NCBI GenBank assembly: GCA_012729725.1
Contig: JAAYCO010000048.1
Location: 1-49,213 of the forward strand
Reading direction: 5' to 3'
Length of the DNA: 49,213 bases
Origin: Planctomycetota bacterium
GTDB lineage: Bacteria > Planctomycetota > Phycisphaerae > SM23-33
The notes under the pieces are model-generated. The model was not told the DNA's origin, ran no database searches, and saw nothing but the letters and a program-made list of their open reading frames with translations. Made by a program: the position numbers and the translations under genes. Positions 23,683 through 32,855 of the stretch are shown one piece after another; positions within the stretch are counted from its first letter, which is position 1; each line of letters opens with the position of its first letter.

Positions 23683-25773
23683 ATGGCAAGGATGCCGGAC
23701 ATTCTCAGCAGGGCCAGCGGCGCGGTGGCGGCGCACAGGGGGCTGTTTCTGCCGCTTGCGGCGATCGGCCTGATACTCGTGATCATCATTCCGCTGCCGG
23801 CGATGGTCATGGACATTCTTCTGTGCGCCAACCTCGCCATCTCGGCAGTGATTCTGCTGACCGCGCTTCAGGTTTCGACGCCGCTGGAGTTCAGCGCCTT
23901 CCCAACTTTGCTTCTGCTGGCCACGCTGTGGCGGCTCGTGTTGAACGTCGCAAGCACGCGACTCATTCTTACAGCCGGCAGAAACGGCCTGCAGGATGCG
24001 CAGTTGGGAGCGGGACATGTTATCAACGCCTTCGGCGGGTTCGTGCCCTCAGGTTCGCTGGCCGTCGGGTTGATACTCTTCGGGATTATCGTTCTCGTGC
24101 AGTTCATGGTGATTACCAAGGGCGCATCACGCATCAGCGAAGTGGCTGCGAGATTCACCCTTGACGCCATGCCCGGCAGACAGATGGCGATAGACGCCGA
24201 ACTGGCGTCGGGGCGAATAGAGGCTGCCCAGGCGTCGCGGCAGCGGGCGGAAATCGCGCGCAGTGCCGATTTCTACGGCGCGATGGACGGCGCATCGAAG
24301 TTCCTTCGCGGGGATGCGCTTGCGGGGCTTGTCATCACCGTGGTGAACCTGCTTGGCGGCATGTACGTGGGCATGGTCGAATACGGATGGTCGTGGAGCG
24401 ATACTTCGGCCGTCTTCTCCAGGCTGACCGTGGGCGATGGGCTTGTAACGCAGATACCCGCGTTTCTTCTGTCGATCTCGGCAGCGCTTCTGGTAAGCAG
24501 GAGCGGCCGGAGCGAGGACCTTGGCAGGCAGGTGATATCACAGCTTGCGGCGCGGCCGGTTGTGCTGGCAATTGCGGCGGGATTCCTTGGCATGCTGCTG
24601 TTCACGCAATTGCCCAAGCTGCCGCTGCTGATGCTTGGTGGCGGCCTGGCCGGACTGGCGTACACCGTTCGAGGCAGGGCGCGGAACCGAGCAGCCTCGA
24701 AGCCCGCGTCCTGCGCCGCCATAGAACGACATGAATCCCAGGATGCGGTCAAGATGCCCGCGGTGGATCCTGTGCGGCTTGATCTTGGGTTCGCACTCGT
24801 CCGACTTGCCGACAAGGCACGCGGCGGCGACTTGACCGACAGGATCGCGCAGATGCGAATGACGATTGCCGAGGAGCTGGGCCTGATGCTCGGCCCGATT
24901 CGCATCAGGGACGACATGCGGCTGGAATCGCACGAATACGCCATATTCATTCGGGGTGCGAAAATCGCCTCCGGCAGGCTGTATCCAAACCAGCGGCTGG
25001 CGGTGGGTGGCGATTTGAAGGAAGGCGATCTTCACGGCAGAGCAACCACCGAGCCGGTGTTCGGCACGCCGGCGGTGTGGATCAGCCCGTCGCAAAGCGA
25101 AAAGGCCATCGCCTTGAAGTGTATGCTTGTCGAGCCCGCTGCCGTGCTGATAGCCCATCTTGGAGACATCCTGCGAAGTCACGCGCCCCAGTTGCTTGCG
25201 CGCAAGCAGGTGGCAGACATGCTGGAGACGCTGAAAGTCTCGGCGCCGGGTCTTGTGCAGGAGATAACGCAGCGGCTTTCTGTCGGCGACGTGCAGAAGG
25301 TGCTTGGGAACCTGCTGTCCGAGCGGGTGAGCATCCGCGACCTCGAGATGATACTCGAAGCGGCAGGCGACGCCGTAGCAGACGGCGTCCAGGGCCACGA
25401 GGCGATCACAGAGCGGGTTCGCTCGTCGCTTGGTCGCGCGCTATGCCAGCAGTACGCCTCCGCCGACGGCAGGCTGTGGTGCGTGAGCCTCGATGCTTCG
25501 CTTGAGGATTCGCTGTGCCGCTACGTGGGACACGGCAAGAGCGGGGCGATACCGCCCGAAGTGAACAGGAAGGTCGCTCGCACTGTCGCGTCGAGGCTGG
25601 AGGATTTGCGCCGCTCGGGCCGGCAGGCGGTTGTGCTTTGCTCGCCGCCGCTTAGACCCGCCATCAGGCGCATGCTTGCCGACATATCGCCGAAATCGAC
25701 GGTGCTTGCTTATAACGAAGTCAATTCAGTGGAAGTTAATTCCGTCGCGACCGTGGGAGCCGATGAATCATGA
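23683..25773 (+). CDS. flhA: Flagellar export gate protein FlhA
   Basis: This protein of about 696 residues has eight hydrophobic helices in its first half and the FHIPEP-family loop TKGASRISEVAARFTLDAMPGRQMAIDAEL, including the conserved DAMPGRQMAIDA stretch. The C-terminal cytoplasmic part (from about residue 345) contains AEELGLMLGPIRIRDDMRLESHEYAIFIRGAKIASG and FGTPAVWI, which form the nonameric substrate-docking ring. The length is normal. The ORF track begins at a TTG at 23680; the ATG at 23683 follows AGAAG and is preferred. It overlaps flhF by ATGA. Confidence 0.95.
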   Translation: MARMPDILSRASGAVAAHRGLFLPLAAIGLILVIIIPLPAMVMDILLCANLAISAVILLTALQVSTPLEFSAFPTLLLLATLWRLVLNVASTRLILTAGRNGLQDAQLGAGHVINAFGGFVPSGSLAVGLILFGIIVLVQFMVITKGASRISEVAARFTLDAMPGRQMAIDAELASGRIEAAQASRQRAEIARSADFYGAMDGASKFLRGDALAGLVITVVNLLGGMYVGMVEYGWSWSDTSAVFSRLTVGDGLVTQIPAFLLSISAALLVSRSGRSEDLGRQVISQLAARPVVLAIAAGFLGMLLFTQLPKLPLLMLGGGLAGLAYTVRGRARNRAASKPASCAAIERHESQDAVKMPAVDPVRLDLGFALVRLADKARGGDLTDRIAQMRMTIAEELGLMLGPIRIRDDMRLESHEYAIFIRGAKIASGRLYPNQRLAVGGDLKEGDLHGRATTEPVFGTPAVWISPSQSEKAIALKCMLVEPAAVLIAHLGDILRSHAPQLLARKQVADMLETLKVSAPGLVQEITQRLSVGDVQKVLGNLLSERVSIRDLEMILEAAGDAVADGVQGHEAITERVRSSLGRALCQQYASADGRLWCVSLDASLEDSLCRYVGHGKSGAIPPEVNRKVARTVASRLEDLRRSGRQAVVLCSPPLRPAIRRMLADISPKSTVLAYNEVNSVEVNSVATVGADES

Positions 25774-26927
25774 TCGAAACGCCAGTAAAGACTTATCAGG
25801 CAACGACGATGGCTCAAGCCCTGGCGCAGGTGAAGCGCGACCTGGGGCGCGACGCCATTATTGTCCGCACGCGGAGCTACCGCAAAGGCCGGCTGTGGGG
25901 CCTGTTCGGCGGCAGAAACATTTGGGAAGTAAGCGCAACCGCCAATGCTCGCCCGCCAGTTCAGTCCGGCAGCTACAGCCACGACTATGCCCCGGTCGTC
26001 AAGCAGCCGGCCGCAGTGCCGCCAACCGATCAGCCCGCCGCCTCGGCGGAGATGGACACCCAGGTGGGGCACATCCGGCGGATGGTCGAGGCGCTGCTGA
26101 CGATGCAATCGCAGTCTGTCTCGCACACTCCGACCGAGCTTCAGGCCGTGCGCGATCACCTGCTGAAGCAGGAAGTGCAGGAGGAAATCGTCACGGATGT
26201 CGTTCATCAGCTTTCGCAGGATCTCACCGGAAGGCAGATGGAAGACCCTCGCGTCCTTGGCGAAAGCCTGGTAAACCGCATCAGCGAGAGAATACTCACC
26301 CAACAGAGCGGCCAACCCGCCGTCGAAGGTTGCAGGATATCCGCCCTGATCGGCCCGACGGGCGTGGGCAAGACAACGACAATCGCCAAGCTGGCCGCGA
26401 ATCACAAGCTGCGCGAAGGCCGGCGCGTCGGCATGATCACCATCGACACGTATCGAATCGCGGCCGTTGACCAGCTTAAGATCTACGCCGAGATAATAGA
26501 CGTTCCTCTGCACGTGGTTCTGACGGCGGGCGAGTTGAAGGCCGCGATTGATTCAATGCGCGACTACGACGTGGTGTTGATCGACACCGCCGGGCGCAGC
26601 CAGTACGACCGACTCAGGCTCAGTCAACTGTCGGGCTTCATGCGAGCCGCCCAGCCGCACGATGTTCACCTGGTGATGGCCGCCACGGCCGGACGGGCCG
26701 CAATGAGCAGCACGCTGGAGCGGTTCGTGCAATTGGGCGCCAACAGCGTTATAGTGACCAAGCTCGACGAGGCAACCGCCTGCGGTAGCGTGCTTAACAT
26801 CGCAGCCGCCGGCAAGTTGCCAATCAGTTTCGTGACGACGGGCCAGGATGTTCCGGACGATATTCAACCTGCCGACGCGCGGCGTCTGGCCAAGTGCATA
26901 GTAGAAGGCAATCTGAATGTCGGATGA
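25770..26927 (+). CDS. flhF: SRP-like GTPase FlhF
   Basis: This 385-residue protein has an N-terminal region MIETPVKTYQATTMAQALAQVKRDLGRDAIIVRTR, a linker, an N-domain helical bundle and a G domain with G1 GPTGVGKTTT (near residue 193), DTYRIAAVDQLKIYAE, DTAGRSQYD and TKLDEA. FlhF sets the site, usually polar, and number of flagella. With flhG next to it, the pair predicts polar or counted flagella. It overlaps flhA by 4 nt and flhG by 11 nt. Confidence 0.95.
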   Translation: MIETPVKTYQATTMAQALAQVKRDLGRDAIIVRTRSYRKGRLWGLFGGRNIWEVSATANARPPVQSGSYSHDYAPVVKQPAAVPPTDQPAASAEMDTQVGHIRRMVEALLTMQSQSVSHTPTELQAVRDHLLKQEVQEEIVTDVVHQLSQDLTGRQMEDPRVLGESLVNRISERILTQQSGQPAVEGCRISALIGPTGVGKTTTIAKLAANHKLREGRRVGMITIDTYRIAAVDQLKIYAEIIDVPLHVVLTAGELKAAIDSMRDYDVVLIDTAGRSQYDRLRLSQLSGFMRAAQPHDVHLVMAATAGRAAMSSTLERFVQLGANSVIVTKLDEATACGSVLNIAAAGKLPISFVTTGQDVPDDIQPADARRLAKCIVEGNLNVG

Positions 26928-27762
26928 TCAGGCTACCAAACTTCGTCGCTTGATGCACAAGGTGCGGCAGACACGCACCATCGCCGTCGCCAGCGGAAAA
27001 GGCGGCGTGGGCAAGAGCAACATCGCGCTGAACCTGTCCATTCTGCTTTCGGCGGCAGGAAACCGCGTGGCGCTTGTCGACGCCGATCTGGGGCTGGCGA
27101 ACCTCGATGTCCTGCTGGACGTGGATGTGCGGGCGAATCTTTCGCACGTCATCGCGGGCAGCAGAAAGCTTGAGGATGTCGTGGTCGATCTGCCCTGCGG
27201 CGTGCAATTTGTGCCAGGCGCCAGCGGCATCGCACAACTGGCGAATCTTTCGGAGTTTCAGCGGGCGGCGCTGCTTGATCAGCTCGCATCTCTCGAAACA
27301 GACAACGACCTCATCGTCGTGGACTGCGGCGCGGGCATAGGCAGAGACGTGCTGCAAATGGTCGCCGGAAGCGATAACGCCCTGATAGTGGCCAACCCCG
27401 AACCCCCGGCCATTACCGACGCCTACGCGCTTATCAAGGTGCTCAAGAGGCACGGTTACACCGGAACGATAAGCCTTCTGGTGAACATGGCGGGGGACAG
27501 GCAGGAGGCCAGGGCAACCTTCCAGCGAATCGCCGGGGTCGCCAGGCAGTTCCTGGACGTGCGGGTGATCGACGCCGGACACGTGCTTGCCGACCAGAAG
27601 GTGCGAGACGCTGTTCGCCGCCGCCAGCCCTTCGTGCTTGAATACCCCAGATGCCAGGCCAGCAGGTGTCTTGCTGCCTTGGCTAACAAACTTTGTCAGG
27701 GAAGCTGGCTGGTGGGGCAGAAGGAAGGCTTCTTCCAGAGAGTCGCAAACTGGTTCGGATAA
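26917..27762 (+). CDS. flhG: MinD-like ATPase FlhG
   Basis: This 281-residue ParA/MinD-family ATPase has a deviant Walker A motif SGKGGVGKSNIALNLSI, then DADLGLANLDVLLDV and DCGAGIGRDVLQ. FlhG limits flagellar number by stimulating the GTPase of FlhF and interacting with the C-ring. It is the last gene of the long overlapping operon; a ~250-nt gap and a new promoter precede fliA. Confidence 0.94.
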   Translation: MSDDQATKLRRLMHKVRQTRTIAVASGKGGVGKSNIALNLSILLSAAGNRVALVDADLGLANLDVLLDVDVRANLSHVIAGSRKLEDVVVDLPCGVQFVPGASGIAQLANLSEFQRAALLDQLASLETDNDLIVVDCGAGIGRDVLQMVAGSDNALIVANPEPPAITDAYALIKVLKRHGYTGTISLLVNMAGDRQEARATFQRIAGVARQFLDVRVIDAGHVLADQKVRDAVRRRQPFVLEYPRCQASRCLAALANKLCQGSWLVGQKEGFFQRVANWFG

Positions 27763-27892
27763 GTAACTTACACGTTATCGGACGATTCGATCAGCTTCTT
27801 TCACAAAAAGTTCCAAAGGCCCTTACGAATATGCTGTGCGGCTCGATAATAAGGTAGCGTTTGAGGATCGCACAATTCTTTAAAAATAGTTC

Positions 27893-27921
27893 TTGCGAAT
27901 TGTCAAACTGGGCAATATAAG
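27893..27921 (+). promoter_or_regulatory. Possible sigma-70 promoter of fliA
   Basis: TTGCGA, a 17-nt spacer and TATAAG lie 94 nt upstream of the fliA start, in an AT-rich gap that separates the sigma gene from the flagellar operon. The match is reasonable but not perfect, so the call is tentative. Confidence 0.45.
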
Positions 27922-28014
27922 TAAGATGTAGAAGATGTGCAGTTTGGGTAATTTGAGAGCTTGGAACAATTACACTGATGCTTCATGGATGGTCTCAGAA
28001 AAAAGGAGCGATTC

Positions 28015-28809
28015 ATGCTTAAGACGAGCCAGCCGAAGGCCTCGCCCGAGCAAGTGGCCCAGTGGTGGGCAACTTTTCACAAAAACAAGTGCGAGGACGC
28101 TCGCAACCGGCTTCTTGAGCACTATCTGCCGATAGTTCGTTACGCAGCGGAAAGAATTCGCACCAAGCTGCCCGACGAGGTTGATGTGGACGACCTGGTT
28201 TCCTCGGGCATCTTCGGGCTGATGGACGCCGTGAACGCCTTTGACCCAGCCCGCGGAGTGAAGTTCGAGACATATTGCGCGGCTCGCATTCGCGGCGCCA
28301 TTCTTGACGAACTTCGTTCGCTGGACTGGGTTCCGCGGCTCGTCCGCAGCAGGGCGCATAAACTCAACGACGCGGTGGCGTCGCTGGAATCCAGCCTGGG
28401 AAGAAAGCCAAATGAAAAGGAGCTTGCCCAGGAAATGAAGCTTCCCATGGACGAGTTCCGCCGGCTTCAACAGGATGCAAAAGCGGTGGGGCTGGTCTCG
28501 CTGAGCAGGAAGTGGTTCGAGACCGATTCACACAAGGATGTGCGCGAGATCGACGTGCTTGAAGACAAGCGCAGCGACGATCCGTTGCGCGTGGCCAACC
28601 GTAAGGACATCAAGGATCTGGTCACCCGCGGCCTCAACCGCGCCGAACGACTGATCATCCTCCTATACTACTTCGAAGAGATGACCATGAAAGAGATAGG
28701 AGAAACGCTGGATCTGTCCGAAAGCCGGGTCAGCCAGATGCACTCGGCAGTGCTGGCGAGGCTTCGCAATCAGCTTGAGCGCAGACAGAAAGAGCTTCAG
28801 ACGGTATAA
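28015..28809 (+). CDS. fliA: Flagellar sigma factor sigma-28 (FliA/WhiG)
   Basis: From the ATG at 28015 (AAAGGAG 7 nt upstream, hence chosen over the track start at 27985) the protein has 264 residues. Region 2 is clear: DDLVSSGIFGLMDAVNAFDP followed by VKFETYCAARIRGAILDELRSLDWVPR, the FliA-type version. Region 3 contains LGRKPNEKELAQEM, and region 4 is LYYFEEMTMKEIGETLDLSESRVSQMHSAVLARLR. It directs late flagellar genes, none of which are in this window, and no anti-sigma factor flgM is visible beside it. Confidence 0.94.
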   Translation: MLKTSQPKASPEQVAQWWATFHKNKCEDARNRLLEHYLPIVRYAAERIRTKLPDEVDVDDLVSSGIFGLMDAVNAFDPARGVKFETYCAARIRGAILDELRSLDWVPRLVRSRAHKLNDAVASLESSLGRKPNEKELAQEMKLPMDEFRRLQQDAKAVGLVSLSRKWFETDSHKDVREIDVLEDKRSDDPLRVANRKDIKDLVTRGLNRAERLIILLYYFEEMTMKEIGETLDLSESRVSQMHSAVLARLRNQLERRQKELQTV

Positions 28810-28892
28810 ACGCATAATCAAGCGGTTCACTCAAGGCCACGCATCCCGCCCGACGGGCGCAGTGTGGCCTGCATATTTTGCAGGAAGAAACG

Positions 28893-29735
28893 ATGCAGTT
28901 TACGAAGATGCAAGGCCTGGGCAACGATTACGTGTACGTCGACTTCCGCCAGGAGCAGGTTGACGACCCTGCCGCCGTCGCCAGGGCAATCAGTGACAGG
29001 CATTTTGGCGTGGGCGCCGACGGGCTGATCCTGATACTGCCAAGCGACAAGGCCGATGTGCGTATGCGCATGTTCAATGCCGACGGGTCCGAAGGCATGA
29101 TGTGCGGAAACGGCATTCGCTGCGTGGCCAAGTACTCGTGGGACCACGGCCTGTCGAAGGCCAACCCCATGAGGGTGGAATCGGCAGCGGGCGTCAAGAC
29201 TATCGACCTGGTCGTTGGCGACGATGGAAAGGTCGCCTCGGCGACGGTTGACATGGGCGAGCCTATTCTCGACGCCGCCGACATACCCGTGAACATGAGA
29301 CAGCGCCGAGTTATCGACGTTCCGATCCGCACGTCCAAGCACGCTTATTCAACCATGACCTGCGTGTCCATGGGCAATCCGCACGCGGTGATATTTGTGG
29401 ACGATGCCTCGGCTGTTCCGCTTGAACAGGTCGGGCCGGAGATCGAGACCAACCCGCTGTTTCCCAACAGGATAAACGTTCACTTCGTGCAGGTTCATTC
29501 CGCCGGCGAGGTGACCATGCGAACGTGGGAACGCGGCAGCGGCGTGACGCTTGCATGCGGCACGGGCGCTTCGGCGGTGTGCGTGGCGGGGTCTCTCACT
29601 GGCAGAACCTCGCGTGAAATTCTCGCGCATCTTCCCGGCGGCGACCTCCATTTGGCGTGGAAGCAGGACAACAACCACGTTTACATGACCGGTCCGGCTG
29701 TTGAGGTATTCACTGGCCAGTGGCCCTCTAAGTAG
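28893..29735 (+). CDS. dapF: Diaminopimelate epimerase DapF
   Basis: From the ATG at 28893 this is a 280-residue, two-lobed enzyme that converts LL- to meso-diaminopimelate for lysine and peptidoglycan. Both catalytic cysteines are present, in MMCGNGIRC and LACGTGASAVC, with the N-terminal MQFTKMQGLGNDYVYVD and the SMGNPHAVIFVDD stretch. The length is normal. A small hairpin (CCTGCA-TATTT-TGCAGG) overlaps the upstream edge of its ribosome site. It is followed by a strong terminator. Confidence 0.97.
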   Translation: MQFTKMQGLGNDYVYVDFRQEQVDDPAAVARAISDRHFGVGADGLILILPSDKADVRMRMFNADGSEGMMCGNGIRCVAKYSWDHGLSKANPMRVESAAGVKTIDLVVGDDGKVASATVDMGEPILDAADIPVNMRQRRVIDVPIRTSKHAYSTMTCVSMGNPHAVIFVDDASAVPLEQVGPEIETNPLFPNRINVHFVQVHSAGEVTMRTWERGSGVTLACGTGASAVCVAGSLTGRTSREILAHLPGGDLHLAWKQDNNHVYMTGPAVEVFTGQWPSK

Positions 29736-29765
29736 CCGCACGACAATAACTTACAGCGAATCCTA

Positions 29766-29801
29766 AAAACGGCGTCCGCCCATATTTGGCGGCGCCGTTT
29801 T
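29766..29801. terminator. Strong hairpin terminator after dapF
   Basis: A 9-bp perfect stem AAAACGGCG/CGCCGTTTT with additional internal pairing (CCGCC/GGCGG) is flanked by A and T runs, about 30 nt beyond the dapF stop. It works in both directions on sequence grounds. Confidence 0.88.
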
Positions 29802-29882
29802 CATATCCTAGCTTTCTGTTGTTCCAGTCGATTTGCCCCCGGGCAGGCGCGGCGCCTGCCGGGGGGCATTCTTGAGAGACAT

Positions 29883-30642
29883 ATGAACAACAGAAAACAT
29901 GCCACTGAACTCGTTATGTTGATGGTCGGTTTGACGGTGCTTGTCTGCTCGTCCGCCCAGGCCTGCATTACGCAGGTTGGACAGGACGGGCTTGCCTTGC
30001 ATGCGGGCAAGGAGATATGGCTTGGCGCCGGAACCACCGTAAATGGCGACATTGCCGCGATTGGCCAGATCAGCGCCGATTCCGGATCGAGCCTCCAGAA
30101 CGTCACCAGCATGAGCGGCGTGTGGGTTGGCTCGAACGTGCAGATTCGGGGTGACGTTGTCGCCGGCGGCGCCGCAAACGCCGGCAGCGGGCTTGATCTG
30201 GAAGGAACGTGGAGCGGCGCAAGCGTGGGCCTTGGCAGAGATGCGCGGGTTACGGGCTCGGTGCTTGGCGGCAGTGTGAGCATTGACCGCAATGCCCGCA
30301 TCGACGGCAGCGTCAGGTCCAACAGCACGCTGTGGATCGACCGTGACGGCAGTGTTACGGGCGACGCCACGCCGGGCCTGGGATATAAAATCTCCACTGG
30401 CAAGAAGGTCAGCATAGGCGGTTCAACTGCTCCGGCGGCGGTGCAGATTCCCGCGCCCGATGTTGACAAGCCTGAACATGCTTGGCGCGGTTTGCACCAC
30501 GGGGACCATCGGCATCGGCGCGAACTCCACCATCACTTATTCACCGATGGCGGGCGAGGTTCCCGAACCGGCGACGGTTGTGATGATCTGCCTTGGTGGA
30601 ATGCTGCTGCTTAAGAGGCGTTCAAGCCCGCTGCGGGCCTGA
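29883..30642 (+). pseudogene. PEP-CTERM exported protein, frameshifted
   Basis: The first frame (29883-~30450) encodes a signal peptide (ELVMLMVGLTVLVCSSAQA) and ~150 residues of imperfect beta-helix-like repeats (VWVGSNVQIRGDVVAGG, VGLGRDARVTGSVLGGSVSIDRNARIDGSV), similar in style to bactofilin/polymer-forming cytoskeletal repeats. That frame then degenerates. The +1 frame carries the expected C-terminus, TIGIGANSTITYSPMAGEVPEPATVV with a hydrophobic helix and an Arg-rich end, i.e. a PEP-CTERM sorting tag. One net frameshift around 30380-30465 therefore splits the gene. It may be a decayed gene, a sequencing error or a slippage site. PEP-CTERM proteins are processed by exosortase. Confidence 0.72.
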
Positions 30643-30645
30643 GCG

Positions 30646-31761
30646 TCAGCCCTTCGCCAGCTTGACCAGAATCTCCAGCCCCTGCTGGAGTTTCTGGTCG
30701 TTAGTGGCGTAGGAGATCCTGAAGTGCGTATCTCGTGACGAGAAGACGTTTCCAGGAATAACCAGCACGTTGTTGTCGATGGCCTTCTGCACGAAGGCCG
30801 TCGCGTTTTTACCGGGGGCGGGAACGAACGCATAGAACGCCCCAGCCGGGCGGACAAGGCCGAACGTCTCGCCCAGCATGTCGTAAACCATGTCACGCTT
30901 GCGGCGATACTGCGCAACCTCGGCGGACATGTCGGCTTGAAGCGCCGGAACGCATGCAGCCTGCGCCATGCTGGGCGCACAGACAAAGCTGTACTGCTGA
31001 AGCATGGTCATCTTCTCGATGATGGGTTTTGGACCGGTCACCCATGCCACGCGCCATCCGGTCATGGCGTAGCTCTTCGAGAAGCCGCGCATCAGCAGCG
31101 TGTTCTCGTACAGAGACGCCATCGAAACAAATGGCTGGTCGTAGCAGAAGAGGTTGTATATCTCGTCGCTGATGACCAGCAGGTTGTGCCGCCCCGCAAG
31201 CTCGGCCAGTTGGCGAAGCTGGGATTCGTCGTAGACCGCGCCGGTCGGATTGGCCGGCGAGTTCAGAATCAGCAGGCGCGTTTTGGGCGTGATCGCCCGG
31301 GCGATCTTATCCACGTCCAGCTTGAAGTCCGGATAGGTGTCAACCGCAATCGGAACGCCCCCGGCCAGGTTCACCAGGTGCTTGTACATCACGAAGTAGG
31401 GGTCCAGGAACAACACTTCATCGCCTGGATTCACCAGGGTGAGCATGGCGAGCACAAGAGCGCCGCTCACACCGCTGGCGACCAGGAACGGGTGGTCGTT
31501 GTTCCAGCCGAACTCGGCCTGACAAGCTTTGCCAAGCGCTTCGTGAAGCTCGGCAAGGCCCTGTGTTTGCGTGTACTTGTTGTATCCATTCTGTATCGCC
31601 TGCACCGCGGCCTGCCTGAGCTGCTCGGGCACGTCAAAATCGGGCTGGCCGATGGACAGGTTGATCGGGTCGCGCATCTTCGCGGCCAGGTCAAACACCT
31701 TGCGAATGCCCGATGCGTCCAACAGCCGCATCCTGTCGGCGATTTGGAATGGATTGGACAC
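30646..31761 (-). CDS. PLP-dependent aminotransferase (class I/II)
   Basis: This 371-residue fold-type I aminotransferase shows INLSIGQPDFDVPEQ at the N-terminus, the PLP-contact NSPANPTGAVYDESQL, the strand VISDEIYNLF and the Schiff-base lysine in RGFSKSYAMTGWRVAWV. It is closest in pattern to the aspartate/aromatic aminotransferase (AspC-like) group of archaea and bacteria. The exact substrate cannot be told. It starts at GTG (31761), 5 nt from the stop of the small basic protein gene, so the two are probably co-transcribed. Confidence 0.93.
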   Translation of the reverse strand: MSNPFQIADRMRLLDASGIRKVFDLAAKMRDPINLSIGQPDFDVPEQLRQAAVQAIQNGYNKYTQTQGLAELHEALGKACQAEFGWNNDHPFLVASGVSGALVLAMLTLVNPGDEVLFLDPYFVMYKHLVNLAGGVPIAVDTYPDFKLDVDKIARAITPKTRLLILNSPANPTGAVYDESQLRQLAELAGRHNLLVISDEIYNLFCYDQPFVSMASLYENTLLMRGFSKSYAMTGWRVAWVTGPKPIIEKMTMLQQYSFVCAPSMAQAACVPALQADMSAEVAQYRRKRDMVYDMLGETFGLVRPAGAFYAFVPAPGKNATAFVQKAIDNNVLVIPGNVFSSRDTHFRISYATNDQKLQQGLEILVKLAKG

Positions 31762-31766
31762 GGCGA

Positions 31767-32060
31767 CTACTTCTTGCCTTTGCCCGCGGCGGCCTTGGCT
31801 TCGGGTTTCGCGGCGGCAGCGGCTGCGGGGGCAGCGGCAGGGGCGGCGCCCTCAGCGCCGGCGGCTTCGGCGGCCTCTTTCTTGGCCTTTCCGCCCGCCT
31901 TCGAGTGGCGAACCTTGACCTTCGGCAGGCCCAACGGGGAATTCTTCTGGGCGTCGAATTTGCCTTCATCGGTCAACTGGGCCACGCGCTCCGCCCTTGT
32001 CAGGACGCTTCGGGTGCGTCCCAGACCGCCACGAATCTTCAGTGTTCTGTCAAGCGACAT
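31767..32060 (-). CDS. PVC-type small basic protein
   Basis: From the ATG at 32060 (GGAG upstream; the track start at 32075 is 5 codons earlier) this 97-residue protein starts MSLDRTLKIRGGLGRTRSVLTRAERVAQL and continues to LGLPKVKVRHSK. This is the pattern of the small basic protein conserved in Planctomycetes, Verrucomicrobia and Chlamydiae. It then has an extra Ala/Lys/Pro-rich tail of ~35 residues (AAPAAAPAAAAAAKPEAKAA), resembling histone-like linkers. The function is unknown. It is a good taxonomic marker for the window. Confidence 0.85.
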   Translation of the reverse strand: MSLDRTLKIRGGLGRTRSVLTRAERVAQLTDEGKFDAQKNSPLGLPKVKVRHSKAGGKAKKEAAEAAGAEGAAPAAAPAAAAAAKPEAKAAAGKGKK

Positions 32061-32071
32061 ATATGCTCCGT

Positions 32072-32782
32072 TCAATTATCCCAGCGGTAATAGCTGGGGT
32101 CGAAAACACGCCTTCCAGAGGCGTCACGTCTTGTCTGAGAAAAAGTATACTGCGCTCGCGGCGGCGCCGCCCGGTACTGCTTGCCCAGGTTGTCCATCAC
32201 CGCTGCATAGTCCGTTGCTTCCTGACTTCTAGGATTCTCAAAAGGCTTCAAAGACAGCACCAGGTATCTGTCCCTGGTCTGTGCAATTGTCGCGTCATGG
32301 CCCTGCGTTTTGAGCCATTCTATGATGGCCTCGGCGTCGAGCCTGTTGCTCTCTGTCAAGCCGGTGGCCATGCGGTCGATTATCAGGTAGTACATCCCGG
32401 CTATTCTTGCCGGTTGCTCCTGACCGGCAGCGCCAGGCCCAGCGCCCTGCGGCTGCGGCGAATCCTGCTGGCGCCATTCAACCGACGAGCCTTCTTGCGC
32501 CTCACCGGCCGGCGACGCCTTGGCGCCGGTGATCCTGCCCAGCCAAAACATCGTTCCCAGAAGCACAACCAGTCCAAGCCCTGCCGCGACGCAGGATGCG
32601 TAATTCAGCGAAAAACTCAACCTTTTCGCCGATGCATCCACGGGCGATTTCGGCTCCGCCTCACGCGCAACGGGGGCTGCGTCAACCTCTGGGGGGTTGA
32701 AATCCGCTTCCGCCTCCGCGGGGCGTTTAACCCGGCCCTTTGAAATCACCTCAAAAAGGGCTACCGAATCCTTTCGTTTCAT
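32072..32782 (-). CDS. Single-pass membrane protein with SPOR-like C-terminus
   Basis: This 236-residue protein has a cytoplasmic N-terminus (MKRKDSVALFEVISKGR) of ~55 residues rich in Pro/Glu/Ala, a transmembrane helix ASCVAAGLGLVVLLGTMFWLG, and a Pro/Gln/Gly-rich linker. A ~100-residue C-terminal domain (MYYLIIDRMATG, EAEAII-like DAEAIIEWLKTQGHDATIAQTRDRYLVLSL) has the beta-alpha-beta look of SPOR peptidoglycan-binding domains. The SPOR similarity is weak and inferred from pattern only. It is 11 nt upstream of the small basic protein gene on the same strand. Confidence 0.65.
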   Translation of the reverse strand: MKRKDSVALFEVISKGRVKRPAEAEADFNPPEVDAAPVAREAEPKSPVDASAKRLSFSLNYASCVAAGLGLVVLLGTMFWLGRITGAKASPAGEAQEGSSVEWRQQDSPQPQGAGPGAAGQEQPARIAGMYYLIIDRMATGLTESNRLDAEAIIEWLKTQGHDATIAQTRDRYLVLSLKPFENPRSQEATDYAAVMDNLGKQYRAAPPRAQYTFSQTRRDASGRRVFDPSYYRWDN

Positions 32783-32855
32783 GGTTGCGCTCCGGCCCTG
32801 GCAGGCAGGTTCCTCGAAAGACTCTAATCACTTCCGGCAAGACTGTCAATGATAC

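Noticed and set aside
28846-28859. CCGCCCGACGGGCG shared between 28846 and the hairpins at 10125
   Set aside because: A short self-complementary GC string is expected by chance in this composition; the flanks do not match.
30937-32232. Plus-strand 431-codon ORF opposite the aminotransferase
   Set aside because: It is a shadow of the minus-strand aminotransferase and small basic protein genes; no motif, and Gly/Ala runs come from the antisense of the Ala-rich tail.
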